This document shows positions 50,929 through 59,769 of a DNA stretch of 64,000 bases, piece by piece. Source of the stretch: an uncultured Collinsella sp. GTDB lineage: Bacteria; Actinomycetota; Coriobacteriia; Coriobacteriales; Coriobacteriaceae. A model generated the notes under the pieces. That model was given only the letters and a program-made list of their open reading frames with translations. It did not search any database and was not told the DNA's origin. Position numbers and translations under genes: made by a program. The stretch lies in contig CATZMG010000001.1 in the NCBI GenBank assembly GCA_958421655.1, positions 1 to 64,000 on the forward strand. Reading direction: 5' to 3'. Positions within the stretch are counted from its first letter, which is position 1; each line of letters starts with the position of its first letter.

Positions 50929-51909
50929 TTGGATATCATCGAGCTTCTAAAATCTGCCTTCATGGGCCTGGTCGAGGGCATCACCGAATGGCTGCCTGTT
51001 TCGTCGACCGGTCACATGATCTTGGTGGACGAGTTCGTCAAGATGAACGTGAGCGAGACGTTCTGGAATATGTTCCTGGTCGTGATTCAGCTCGGCGCCA
51101 TTCTGGCCGTCTGTGTGCTGTTCTTCCATGAGCTCAATCCGTTCTCGCCCAGCAAGGGCAAGGAGGGCCGTCGCGACACTTGGGTGCTGTGGGGCAAGAT
51201 TGTGCTCGGCTGCATTCCCGCCGCGGCGATCGGCCTGCCGCTCAACGACTGGATGGAGGAGCATTTCTACAATGCTCCCGTCGTGGCGCTGGCGCTCATT
51301 GTGTACGGCGTGCTGTTTATCGTGATCGAGAACTGGCGCGCGAACAAGCGCGAGGAAATGGCCGTTGCCGGTTCGTTTGGTTCGCGTGCTGTGGTGTCGG
51401 GCGGACGTCCCGCCGGTGCGCACTTTGCGGCGCCTGCCGCGGCTACCGCTGAGGATGAGGACGATGACGAGAATCTGGACTTTGGCTCCATCGCCACGCT
51501 CGAGGACCTGAGCTGGAAGACTGCGCTGGGTATCGGCTGCTTCCAGGTGCTTTCGCTGGTGCCTGGTACGTCTCGCTCCGGTTCTACCATCATCGGCGGC
51601 CTGCTTTTGGGCTGTACGCGTTCGGTGGCGTCCAAGTTTACGTTCTTCCTGGCCATCCCTGTCATGTTTGGCGCGAGTGCACTCAAGCTGGTCAAATACT
51701 TCATCAAGGGCGGCACGTTCGGCGCCAACGAGGTCGCTATCTTGGGCGTGGGCTGCGTTGTGGCCTTTGTGGTTTCGCTCATCGCCATCAAGTGGCTCAT
51801 GGGCTTCGTCCGCCGTCACGACTTCAAGTGCTTCGGTGTTTACCGCATCATCCTGGGCGTCGTAGTGCTCGCATACTTCTTCGTTCTGGAGCCTATGCTC
51901 GGCCTGTAA
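50929..51909 (+). CDS. uppP: Undecaprenyl-diphosphatase UppP
   Basis: A 326-aa integral membrane phosphatase that recycles undecaprenyl pyrophosphate for cell wall synthesis and gives bacitracin tolerance. EGITEWLPVSSTGHM and LVPGTSRSGSTIIGGLLLG are the two catalytic motifs. TTG 50929 is preferred over GTG 50908 because GAGGGGG lies about 5 nt before it and it yields the standard DIIELLK start. A loop insertion with acidic residues (ATAEDEDDDENLDFGS) lengthens it beyond the usual 270. Confidence 0.92.
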   Translation: MDIIELLKSAFMGLVEGITEWLPVSSTGHMILVDEFVKMNVSETFWNMFLVVIQLGAILAVCVLFFHELNPFSPSKGKEGRRDTWVLWGKIVLGCIPAAAIGLPLNDWMEEHFYNAPVVALALIVYGVLFIVIENWRANKREEMAVAGSFGSRAVVSGGRPAGAHFAAPAAATAEDEDDDENLDFGSIATLEDLSWKTALGIGCFQVLSLVPGTSRSGSTIIGGLLLGCTRSVASKFTFFLAIPVMFGASALKLVKYFIKGGTFGANEVAILGVGCVVAFVVSLIAIKWLMGFVRRHDFKCFGVYRIILGVVVLAYFFVLEPMLGL

Positions 51910-51954
51910 CTTGGTTGACGCCGCGCGGCGGCCAGGGAGACAACTTGTCATTCG

Positions 51955-51996
51955 AAGGGGGCGGCATGACCAAAAGGTCTATGCCGCCCCCTTTTC
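51955..51996 (+). terminator. Terminator after uppP
   Basis: AAGGGGGCGGCAT and ATGCCGCCCCCTT form a 13-bp stem with T-run. Confidence 0.9.
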
Positions 51997-52059
51997 ATGC
52001 CAATTTGTTCGCCCTGGCCGCCGCTCGCTACCGTTGCCATGACATCGGTGGCTCCGTGA

Positions 52060-52126
52060 TTGGTGCAATGGGGCCAGGTTTCTTTGCACCAATGTGGTGC
52101 AGACTAACCTGACCCCATTGCGCCAA
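52060..52126. repeat. Intergenic palindrome, family D, copy 1
   Basis: TTGGTGCAATGGGGCCAGGT and its near-complement at 52106-52126 (two mismatches in 21) flank an inner GCACCA/TGGTGC dyad. Confidence 0.85.
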
Positions 52127-52264
52127 ATCCGCTGGGCGGGCCTGACGGTGGCGCACGGAGTCGTGGTGTGATTTGCGTCGGTGTCCGCGCGGCTCGGTAT
52201 ACTGGTACGGCTCAAACTATGGCGCTGCCCGCAGGCGCGCCGTCCGTCAGATGAGGAGTCGCCC

Positions 52265-55165
52265 ATGACCCAGCCCTTGCCCTGGGAAAAGAATGTCGCG
52301 GTACCTGTGCCGCCCGCGCCGGAACCCGTGCCGCTCGATGCATACACCGCCCCTGCTGCGCCGGAGCCCGAGCTCGTTCCGCTCGACATCTACGACGCTC
52401 CCGCGCCGGCGCCCAAGCCCGCCAAGCCGCTCGTCGACATCGACAGCCTTAATCCCGCTCAGCGCGAGGCGGTCCTGACCACCGAGGGCCCGCTGCTGGT
52501 CCTTGCCGGCGCCGGCTCGGGCAAGACCCGCGTCTTGACCTTCCGCATCGCACATATGCTCGGCGACCTGGGCGTTAAGCCCTGGCAGATCCTTGCCATC
52601 ACGTTTACCAACAAGGCCGCGGCCGAGATGCGCGAGCGTCTGGCGGCACTCATCCCCAGCGGTACCCGCGGTATGTGGGTGTGCACCTTCCATGCTATGT
52701 GCGTGCGCATGCTTCGCGAGGACGCCGACTTGCTGGGCTACACCGGTCAGTTCACCATCTACGATGACGACGATTCCAAGCGCATGGTGCGCGATATTAT
52801 GCAGGCGCTCGGTATCGAGCAAAAGCAATTCCCCATCAATATGATCCGCAGCAAGATCAGTTCGGCCAAAAACGCCATGATCGGCCCTGAGGACATGCTC
52901 AAATCCGCCGACAGCCCCAACGACAAAAAGGCCGCGCAGGTCTACCTGGAGCTGGAACGCCGCCTGCGCGCCGCCAACGCGATGGACTTCGACGACCTGC
53001 TCGTGCGCACGCTCGAGCTGCTGCGCACCCGCCCCGAGGTGCTCGACAAGTACCAAGAGCGTTTCCGCTACATTAGCGTCGACGAGTATCAGGACACCAA
53101 CCACGTCCAGTACGAGATCGCCAACCTGCTAGCCGCCAAGTACCAAAACCTCATGGTCGTGGGCGACGATGACCAGTCCATTTACAGCTGGCGTGGCGCC
53201 GACATCACCAACATCCTGGACTTTGAGAAGGACTTTAAAAACTGCAAGACCGTCAAGCTGGAGCAGAACTACCGCTCTACGGGTCACATCCTGAGCGCCG
53301 CCAATGCCGTGGTGCGCCACAACTCGCAGCGCAAGGACAAGCGCCTGTTTACGGCCGAGGGCGACGGCGAGAAGATCCAGGCCTTCCAGGCAAGCGATGA
53401 GCGCGACGAGGGCCGCTGGATTGCCGGCGAGATCGAAAAGCTGCACTCCAAGGGCACGAGTTACGACGATATCGCCGTGTTCTACCGCACCAACGCCCAG
53501 TCGCGTATTCTCGAAGATATGTTCCTGCGCGCGGGCGTGCCCTACAAGATTGTGGGCGGCACGCGATTCTTCGACCGTGCCGAGATCCGCGACGTCATGG
53601 CCTACCTTAAGATGATCGTGAACCCGGCAGACGAGATGAGCGTCAAGCGCGTCATCAACACGCCGCGCCGCGGCATCGGCTCCACCTCGATCCAAAAGAT
53701 TGAGCAGCTGGCGCGCGACAACCGTTGCTCGTTCTTCCAGGCTTGCGAGATCGCGTGCGCCGAAACCGGCATGTTTAGCGCCAAGGTGCGCAATGGCCTG
53801 TCGAGCTTTGTGTCGCTGGTGCGCGAGGGTCGCCGCATGGACGGCGAGCTCAAGGACGTCGTCGAGATGATTGTCGATAAGACGGGCCTGCTGCAGGCTT
53901 TCCGCGCCGAGGGCACCATGGAGTCCGAGAGCCGCGCCGAGAACATCCAGGAATTCCTGGGTGTCGCTGCCGAATTTGAGGAGACGCACGAGGATATCGA
54001 AGGCACGCTCGAGAGCTTGGAAGAGCTGCGCGCTGCTGGTGTTGCCGATGTGTCCGCCGACGTTGAGCCCGAGCCCGTTGTGGTGAGCGCGCCTGCGCCC
54101 GAGCCCGGCCCGTCTGCGCCCGTGTCTTCGTTTGAGGCGCTCGTTGGCGCGCGTGATGCCGCGGGTTCCAATCCGCTCGATAGCCTGGCCGCTCCGGCGC
54201 TTTCTCCGCAGGATGCCCTGGCCGCCGCCATCGCGGGCAACGCGTATGCCGCGCCGACTGAGCTGCCGGCGGGCGCCGTGCATGCTGACGAGATCGAGCG
54301 CACCTACGGTCCGCTCACTTGTAAGGCGCTGCCGGCACTCATGGAGTGGCTGGCCCTGCGCTCCGACTTGGATTCCCTGGCCGGCGAGACGCATGCCATT
54401 ACCATGATGACCATCCACTCCGCCAAGGGCCTGGAGTTCCCGGCGGTGTTCGTGGCCGGCATGGAGGAGGGTATCTTCCCGCACGTGCACGACTTTGGCG
54501 GTAGTGACGATCCGGGCAAGCTCGAGGAGGAGCGCCGCTTGGCCTACGTCGCCATCACGCGTGCTCGCAAGCGCCTGTTCTTGACTTACGCCGCTACGCG
54601 CCGCACCTACGGCTCGACCTCTGCCAACCCGCGCTCGCGCTTCCTCAACGAGATCCCGTTTGAGGACATCGAGTTTAGCGGTATCGGTTCTGCCGGTTTT
54701 GAGGGCACGGGCTGGGAGAAGCGCGGCGATCGTCGTGGCACGTTTGGCTCGGGTATGGGCTCGGACATGTATGGCGGCAAGGTGTTTGGCTCGCATACGC
54801 GCTCGACCGGCGGCTCTGGATCGCGCAGCGGATCGAGCTTCGATGACTTCTTTGGCGGCAGCACTTATGGCACCGAGCGCCATCGTGGGGTTTCGCCCGA
54901 CGCCGGCCGTGTTGCCTCGACCTTTGGTTCGGGCGCGCCGCGAGCCAAAAAGCCGTCATCCAAGGTATCCCCGACGGTGGAGCGCAAGGTCGATCGTGCC
55001 AGCGCATCGCAAGACTTTGCCGCGGGCGATACCGTGAGTCATAAGACCTTTGGCACGGGCACCGTGATCTCGGTCGCCGGAGACATGATTGAGGTCCAAT
55101 TCGAAAAGACCGGCCAGACCAAAAAGCTAATGAAAGGCTTCGCGCCGATCGTCAAGCTGTCGTGA
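52265..55165 (+). CDS. pcrA: UvrD/PcrA-type DNA helicase, enlarged
   Basis: A 966-aa superfamily 1 helicase for repair and replication-conflict removal. Walker A is LVLAGAGSGKTR (Lys87), and the other motifs follow in order: TFTNKAAAEMRERL, VDEYQDTN, GDDDQSIYSWRGA, LEQNYRST, TIHSAKGLEFP near 712-724, and YVAITRARK. A tudor-like C-terminal fold (GDTVSHKTFGTGTVISV) ends it. It is about 200 residues longer than usual owing to a Pro-rich N-terminal extension (1-58), a low-complexity Pro/Ala/Glu insertion around 588-680, and a Gly/Ser-rich linker before the C-terminal domain. Confidence 0.94.
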   Translation: MTQPLPWEKNVAVPVPPAPEPVPLDAYTAPAAPEPELVPLDIYDAPAPAPKPAKPLVDIDSLNPAQREAVLTTEGPLLVLAGAGSGKTRVLTFRIAHMLGDLGVKPWQILAITFTNKAAAEMRERLAALIPSGTRGMWVCTFHAMCVRMLREDADLLGYTGQFTIYDDDDSKRMVRDIMQALGIEQKQFPINMIRSKISSAKNAMIGPEDMLKSADSPNDKKAAQVYLELERRLRAANAMDFDDLLVRTLELLRTRPEVLDKYQERFRYISVDEYQDTNHVQYEIANLLAAKYQNLMVVGDDDQSIYSWRGADITNILDFEKDFKNCKTVKLEQNYRSTGHILSAANAVVRHNSQRKDKRLFTAEGDGEKIQAFQASDERDEGRWIAGEIEKLHSKGTSYDDIAVFYRTNAQSRILEDMFLRAGVPYKIVGGTRFFDRAEIRDVMAYLKMIVNPADEMSVKRVINTPRRGIGSTSIQKIEQLARDNRCSFFQACEIACAETGMFSAKVRNGLSSFVSLVREGRRMDGELKDVVEMIVDKTGLLQAFRAEGTMESESRAENIQEFLGVAAEFEETHEDIEGTLESLEELRAAGVADVSADVEPEPVVVSAPAPEPGPSAPVSSFEALVGARDAAGSNPLDSLAAPALSPQDALAAAIAGNAYAAPTELPAGAVHADEIERTYGPLTCKALPALMEWLALRSDLDSLAGETHAITMMTIHSAKGLEFPAVFVAGMEEGIFPHVHDFGGSDDPGKLEEERRLAYVAITRARKRLFLTYAATRRTYGSTSANPRSRFLNEIPFEDIEFSGIGSAGFEGTGWEKRGDRRGTFGSGMGSDMYGGKVFGSHTRSTGGSGSRSGSSFDDFFGGSTYGTERHRGVSPDAGRVASTFGSGAPRAKKPSSKVSPTVERKVDRASASQDFAAGDTVSHKTFGTGTVISVAGDMIEVQFEKTGQTKKLMKGFAPIVKLS

Positions 55166-55172
55166 TCCCGGC

Positions 55173-55302
55173 GGACCTGGGCGGGCGTATAGGGCAACAT
55201 CGCCTGCTCGGACAGTCCTGCGCAAGACGGAGAGCACATTAAGTGCTCTCCTTTGCGTGCGGAACTCGCGATCGATGTTGCCCTATGCGCCCGCCCAGGT
55301 CC
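55173..55302. repeat. 130-nt palindrome after pcrA
   Basis: Arms of 30 bp (55173-55202 and 55273-55302) match except for one base. A second stem inside, GGAGAGCAC/GTGCTCTCC (55229-55251), extends the fold. It is one of the strongest palindromes in the window. Confidence 0.88.
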
Positions 55303-55385
55303 TTAGTTAAGGTTGCTTGCGAACATCGCTTTGCTTGTCTGCCTTTTTGGTCTGGAGAGCCGGGTGGGCTGATAAATAGATATGG

Positions 55386-55425
55386 CAAGGGGCTCTCCCG
55401 TACATGGACGGGGGAGCCCCTTGTT
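55386..55425. terminator. Bidirectional terminator between pcrA and manA
   Basis: CAAGGGGCTC and GAGCCCCTTG, with further pairing inside, lie between convergent genes. Confidence 0.85.
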
Positions 55426-55447
55426 TCGTTTGGGTTGTTGGTGCGAT

Positions 55448-56380
55448 CTACAGGTGCGAGACGATCAGTTCCATCTTGCCCTCGAGCTCGATCTGGTCCA
55501 CGGTGCTTGGGGCCAGCAGGTGGCTTCCCTTGCGGACGGGGTCGCCGCAGATGGTGCCTTCGCCGTCGATGACCGACAGACACATGAAGGGCCAGCGCTG
55601 CTCCAAGGTCTTGCTGCCGTCGACGCGCACGCGATCGACGGTGTAGCAGGGGTTGGACTCGAGCTTGGTTACGCCATCGACCTCGGGCGCGGTCACCGTG
55701 CCGTCGGTCGGAGCCTGAGCATCAAAGTCGATGCATTCGAGGCTCTGCTCAATGTGCAGTGGGCGCAGCTTGCCGTCGGTGCCGGGGCGGTCGTAGTCGT
55801 ACAGGCGATATGTCACGTCGCTCGACTGCTGCGTCTCCAGAATCAGCGTGCCGGTCTTGATGGCGTGAACGGTGCCGGAGTCGATCTGGAAAAAGTCTCC
55901 CTTGTGAATCGGCAGCACGTTGAGCATCTCGTCCCAACGGCCCTCTTCGATCATCTGTGCGGCCTCGGCGCGGTCGTGCGCGCGCTGGCCGACGATGATC
56001 GTGGCGCCGGGCTCGCAGTCCAGCACATACCAGCACTCGGTTTTGCCCAGGCTGCCGTTCTCGTGCTCGGCGGCGTACTCGTCGTTGGGATGAATCTGGA
56101 TTGAAAGGTCGTCCTTGGCGTCCAGAATCTTAATGAGCAGCGGGAACTCCTTGCCCTCGCAGTTGCCAAAGAGCTCGCGGTGCTCGGCCCACAGCCATGA
56201 CAGCGTGTGACCGGCGTACGGGCCCTCAGCGATCTGGCAGTCGCCGTTGGGGTGTGCCGAGATGGCCCAGCACTCACCGATGGGGCCATCGGGAATGTCG
56301 TAGCCAAACACGGTCTCCAGCTGGCGGCCGCCCCAGATCTTCTCGTGGAAGATCGGCGTCAGTTTAATCAAATCGGACAT
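55448..56380 (-). CDS. manA: Mannose-6-phosphate isomerase, class I
   Basis: A 310-aa cupin isomerase interconverting mannose-6-P and fructose-6-P. Zinc ligands lie in LSIQIHPNDEYAAEHE, KTECWYVL and IDSGTVHAIKTG. The start at 56380 gives GGGAG a 7-nt spacing; ATG 56386 is too close. It is on the same strand as the UTRA regulator upstream and may form an operon with it. Confidence 0.92.
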   Translation of the reverse strand: MSDLIKLTPIFHEKIWGGRQLETVFGYDIPDGPIGECWAISAHPNGDCQIAEGPYAGHTLSWLWAEHRELFGNCEGKEFPLLIKILDAKDDLSIQIHPNDEYAAEHENGSLGKTECWYVLDCEPGATIIVGQRAHDRAEAAQMIEEGRWDEMLNVLPIHKGDFFQIDSGTVHAIKTGTLILETQQSSDVTYRLYDYDRPGTDGKLRPLHIEQSLECIDFDAQAPTDGTVTAPEVDGVTKLESNPCYTVDRVRVDGSKTLEQRWPFMCLSVIDGEGTICGDPVRKGSHLLAPSTVDQIELEGKMELIVSHL

Positions 56381-56454
56381 GTTCATACTCCCATTGTGCT
56401 GCGTGGGCGCCGCGTAAAACTGCTCAAAACGAGCGCCCGCATGACTACAAAAAC

Positions 56455-57174
56455 CTATGCCAACGTTACGTTGTGCAACTCAAAGCGGTCGCCAACGTTG
56501 CGCGAGATCGAATACTCAAAGGCGGCGCCGCTGTCCAAAAAGCCAATCTGGGTGAGCTCGAGCAGGGGAGAGCCAGGTTCGGTGTCCAGACGCTCGGCTT
56601 CTTCCTCGGTTGCCGCGACGGCGCGAATGGTACGGTGGAAGCTCGAAATCTTCAGGCCACATTGCTCGCGGATGAAGCGGTAGAGCGATCCGTACAGGTC
56701 CTTCTTTTTAAGGCCTGGAATCAGCTCGAGGGGCAGGTAGGTGTACTCGATAACGATGGGCTTCTCGTCGGCCTGACGCACGCGCACGATGTGATAGGCA
56801 AAGTCATCCTCGGCAATTCCCAGCTGGGCTGCGATGTCCGCTGGTGGATTAACAATCGAGAAATCGTAGACCACCGAGGTCACCTTCTCCCCGCGGTGCT
56901 CATACGAAAAACCCTGGGTACGGTCGTTTTTGCCCTGGAAAAACGCCTGGCCGGGAAGCCCCGCCGTGTCCTTAACGTAGGTACCCGATCCACGCCGGCT
57001 GGTAATAAGACCTTCCTCGGTGATTTGTTCAATAGCTCGTTTGACGGTGATTTTGGAAACGCTATAGAGCTCGCAGAACTCAACGACGGTAGGAAGCTTG
57101 TCGCCCGGTTTAAGAGCGCCATCCTCGATAGTGCGACGAATATCCGCAGCTATCGCCTCGTATTTGGGAATCAT
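56455..57174 (-). CDS. GntR/UTRA-family transcriptional regulator 3
   Basis: A 239-aa GntR/UTRA regulator with LPTVVEFCELYSVSKITVKRA and RRGSGTYVKD in the winged helix and a UTRA domain behind. The start follows AAAGGAGG. It diverges from the ROK kinase gene and is co-oriented with manA, so it probably controls hexose metabolism genes on both sides. An 18-bp palindrome in the divergent gap may be its operator. Confidence 0.9.
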   Translation of the reverse strand: MIPKYEAIAADIRRTIEDGALKPGDKLPTVVEFCELYSVSKITVKRAIEQITEEGLITSRRGSGTYVKDTAGLPGQAFFQGKNDRTQGFSYEHRGEKVTSVVYDFSIVNPPADIAAQLGIAEDDFAYHIVRVRQADEKPIVIEYTYLPLELIPGLKKKDLYGSLYRFIREQCGLKISSFHRTIRAVAATEEEAERLDTEPGSPLLELTQIGFLDSGAAFEYSISRNVGDRFELHNVTLA

Positions 57175-57290
57175 GGAACCTCCTTTCCAACTTGATTGAG
57201 TATAAAAGAAAGTATAGTTAACACCTAAGCATCCCTATTATATATTGAAAAAGTTCGAGAAAGATATAATTAAAAGTCGCCTTGCATATA

Positions 57291-57308
57291 AATTAGAGCG
57301 CTCTAATT
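57291..57308. promoter_or_regulatory. 18-bp perfect palindrome, candidate operator
   Basis: AATTAGAGCGCTCTAATT lies in a locally AT-rich stretch (about 57190-57320) between the GntR gene and the ROK gene. Symmetry and place suggest a regulator site. Confidence 0.55.
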
Positions 57309-57361
57309 AGATAAACATCTGAGTAATGTCGCGTTAAGCGGTCATTCGCGTTTTCCCAGAT

Positions 57362-57404
57362 AAAACCTGCAAAAACAAACCTGTCCCTTTTTGGTAGGTT
57401 TTTG
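57362..57404. repeat. Partial family A element
   Basis: AAACCTGCAAAAACAAACCT then GTCCCTTTTTGGTAGG. It matches one arm of the element at 21340-21370, with AAACCTGC as a short opposite arm. Confidence 0.75.
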
Positions 57405-57456
57405 CCTTGGGAGCGGTACCATACAGGCAATGTTTAAACGAGAAAGGTGGGCTCCC

Positions 57457-58410
57457 ATGGAACCTAAGCAATACTACATCGGCATTGACGTCGGCGGCAC
57501 TTCGGTCAAGGAGGGCCTGTTCGACGAAGACGGTAACCTGCTGGCCAAGGCCAGTGTGCCTACGCCTCCCATCGTTGACGCTGCGGGCTTTGCCGCGGTG
57601 ACCGAGGCTATCGACCAGGTGGTCGCCAAGGCGCAGATTCCGCGTGCCTTTGTGGCAGGCATTGGCCTGGCCGTTCCGTGCCCCATCCCGGCATCGGGCG
57701 ATGCCAAGGTCAAGGCCAACATTGCCATTAACCTGCCCGAGCTGAGGATCGCCATTCAAAAGCACTGCCCCGACGCGGTCGTTAAGTATGAGAACGATGC
57801 CAACGCCGCTGCCATGGGCGAGGCCTGGCTCGGTTCTGCCAAGGGCGTGCAGAACGTCGTGATGGTCACCATCGGTACCGGCGTGGGCGGCGGCGTTATC
57901 GTTAACGGCGACGTGGTATCGGGCGTTGTGGGCGCCGGCGGCGAGATTGGCCACATGTGCCTGAACCCGGCTGAAGAGCGCACCTGCGGCTGCGGTGGCC
58001 ATGGCCACCTGGAGCAGTATTCCAGCGCCACCGGCGTGGTGAGCAACTACCTTGCCGAGTGCAAGAAGGCGGGCGTCGAGCCCATCGAGCTCACCGGTCC
58101 CTCCGATTCCAAGGACGTGTTCCAGGCCTGCCGCGAGGGCGACAAGCTTGCGCTGGCCGCGGCCGATACCATGGCCGACTATCTCGGTCGCGCACTGGCG
58201 CTTATTGCCAACGTGGTCGATCCCGAGATGTTCCTTATCGGCGGCGGCGCCTCCGCCTCGGCCGATGTCTACCTCGACAAGGCTCGCGAGTACTTCCAGC
58301 GCTACGCGCTTTCTGCCTCGCGCGAGACGCCCATTAAGGTCGCTTCGCTCGGAAACGACGCCGGCATCATCGGTGCCGCCTACGTAGCCCTGCGCGCCGC
58401 CGGTAAATAG
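57457..58410 (+). CDS. ROK-family glucokinase
   Basis: A 317-aa sugar kinase. IGIDVGGTSVKEGLFD is the ATP loop, GIGLAVPCP and ENDANAAAMGE the sugar site with catalytic Asp, and CGCGGHGHLE (177-186) the zinc motif. ATG 57457 follows AAAGGTGG. It most likely phosphorylates glucose, making the glucose-6-P that the deglycases also produce. Other aldohexoses are possible. Confidence 0.9.
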   Translation: MEPKQYYIGIDVGGTSVKEGLFDEDGNLLAKASVPTPPIVDAAGFAAVTEAIDQVVAKAQIPRAFVAGIGLAVPCPIPASGDAKVKANIAINLPELRIAIQKHCPDAVVKYENDANAAAMGEAWLGSAKGVQNVVMVTIGTGVGGGVIVNGDVVSGVVGAGGEIGHMCLNPAEERTCGCGGHGHLEQYSSATGVVSNYLAECKKAGVEPIELTGPSDSKDVFQACREGDKLALAAADTMADYLGRALALIANVVDPEMFLIGGGASASADVYLDKAREYFQRYALSASRETPIKVASLGNDAGIIGAAYVALRAAGK

Positions 58411-58411
58411 C

Positions 58412-58464
58412 TGGTGCAAGGGGGACAGGTTACATTGCACCAACATGGTGCAAAAGGGACAGCC
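58412..58464. repeat. Intergenic element, family D, copy 2
   Basis: TGGTGCAAGGGGGACAGGTT followed by TTGCACC/GGTGCAA and AAAGGGACAG. The left arm matches 52061-52080; the far arm is degraded. Confidence 0.7.
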
Positions 58465-58578
58465 TTGGCCCCCGTGCCTGCGCCCCAAAATATGCCGTGG
58501 CCCTTCCGTCTGCGAAGGCTCGGCATCGGCGTGCTACCATAGCTACGTCCAAGTACACATATCAAGTGGAGGATATCC

Positions 58579-59502
58579 ATGGCAAACGTTCTTGTCTTTG
58601 GTCACCAGAACCCCGATAACGACGCCATCATGAGCGCCGTCGTCCTGTCCCAGCTGCTCAACCAGGTTGAGTATGCTGGCAACACCTACGAGGCTTGCGC
58701 TCTGGGTCAGCTTCCGGCCGAGTCCGCCAAGCTGCTCGCCGACGCCGGCATTGCCGAGCCCCGCGTGATCGAGTCCGTCGAGGCCGGCCAGCTCGTCGTC
58801 CTCACCGACCACAACGAGTCCGCCCAGTCCGTCGCCGGCCTTAAGGACGCCACGGTCTTTGGCGTTGTCGATCATCACCGCATCGGCGACTTCGAGACCG
58901 CCGGCCCGCTGCACTACATCTGCCTGCCCTGGGGCTCCAGCTGCACCATCGTCACCAAGCTCGCCGGCGTGCTCGGCGTTGAGCTTTCCGACGTTCAGGC
59001 TAAGCTGCTGCTCTCGGCCATGATGACCGACACGCTCATGCTCAAGAGCCCCACCACCACCGATGTCGACCGCGCCGTCGCCGCCAAGCTCGGCGAGCAG
59101 GTGGGCGTCGACCCGGTCAAGTTTGGCATGGAGGTCTTCCTTACCCGTCCGTCCGGCTCCTTCACCGCAGCCGAGATGGTCGGCAACGACATCAAGATGT
59201 TCGAGCCCGCCGGCAAGAAGCTGCTCATCGGCCAGTACGAGACCGTCGACAAGAGCCGTGCGCTCGGCATGATCGACGAGATCCGCGAGGCCATGCGCGC
59301 CTACGCCGCCGAGAAGGATGCCGACGGCATCGTCCTGTGCATCACCGACATCATGGAGGAGGGCTCGCAGGTCCTGCTCGAGGGCGAGACCGAGGCCGCT
59401 CAGAAGGGCCTGGGCATCGCCGACGAGCACGACGGCGTCTGGATGCCGGGCGTCCTCTCCCGTAAGAAGCAGGTCGCTGCCCCCATCATGGCCGCCTGCT
59501 AG
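58579..59502 (+). CDS. ppaC: Manganese-dependent inorganic pyrophosphatase
   Basis: A 307-aa family II pyrophosphatase of the DHH superfamily. FGHQNPDNDAIMSA, LTDHNES, VVDHHRIGDF and SCTIV hold the metal ligands; the C-terminal DHHA2 domain ends with RKKQV. It hydrolyses PPi from biosynthesis. Confidence 0.95.
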   Translation: MANVLVFGHQNPDNDAIMSAVVLSQLLNQVEYAGNTYEACALGQLPAESAKLLADAGIAEPRVIESVEAGQLVVLTDHNESAQSVAGLKDATVFGVVDHHRIGDFETAGPLHYICLPWGSSCTIVTKLAGVLGVELSDVQAKLLLSAMMTDTLMLKSPTTTDVDRAVAAKLGEQVGVDPVKFGMEVFLTRPSGSFTAAEMVGNDIKMFEPAGKKLLIGQYETVDKSRALGMIDEIREAMRAYAAEKDADGIVLCITDIMEEGSQVLLEGETEAAQKGLGIADEHDGVWMPGVLSRKKQVAAPIMAAC

Positions 59503-59521
59503 GTTTTTTGACCTAACACTG

Positions 59522-59562
59522 ACGACCGGATCGCGGAAGCCCGCGTTCCGGTCGTTTTTTTG
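59522..59562 (+). terminator. Terminator after ppaC
   Basis: ACGACCGGA and TCCGGTCGT form the stem, with an inner GCGG/CCGC pairing, followed by a run of at least seven T. Confidence 0.9.
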
Positions 59563-59769
59563 TGTATGGAGCCATGCCTTCTCTTGGACAGGGGCTTTTG
59601 TGCCGTTGAGCAAATAATGTTCAACCTGTGGTTCCGCTTTTCGGCCGCGCTCGCGCGCTTGTCGCGCAGGGTAGGCTAGATGCAAGCGTAATACGTCGGA
59701 GCGCGGCGCCGCCATCTGGGCGGGCCGTGCTTTTTTAAGACGGGAGCCTTCCCGTGAAAGGAGCCGCCC

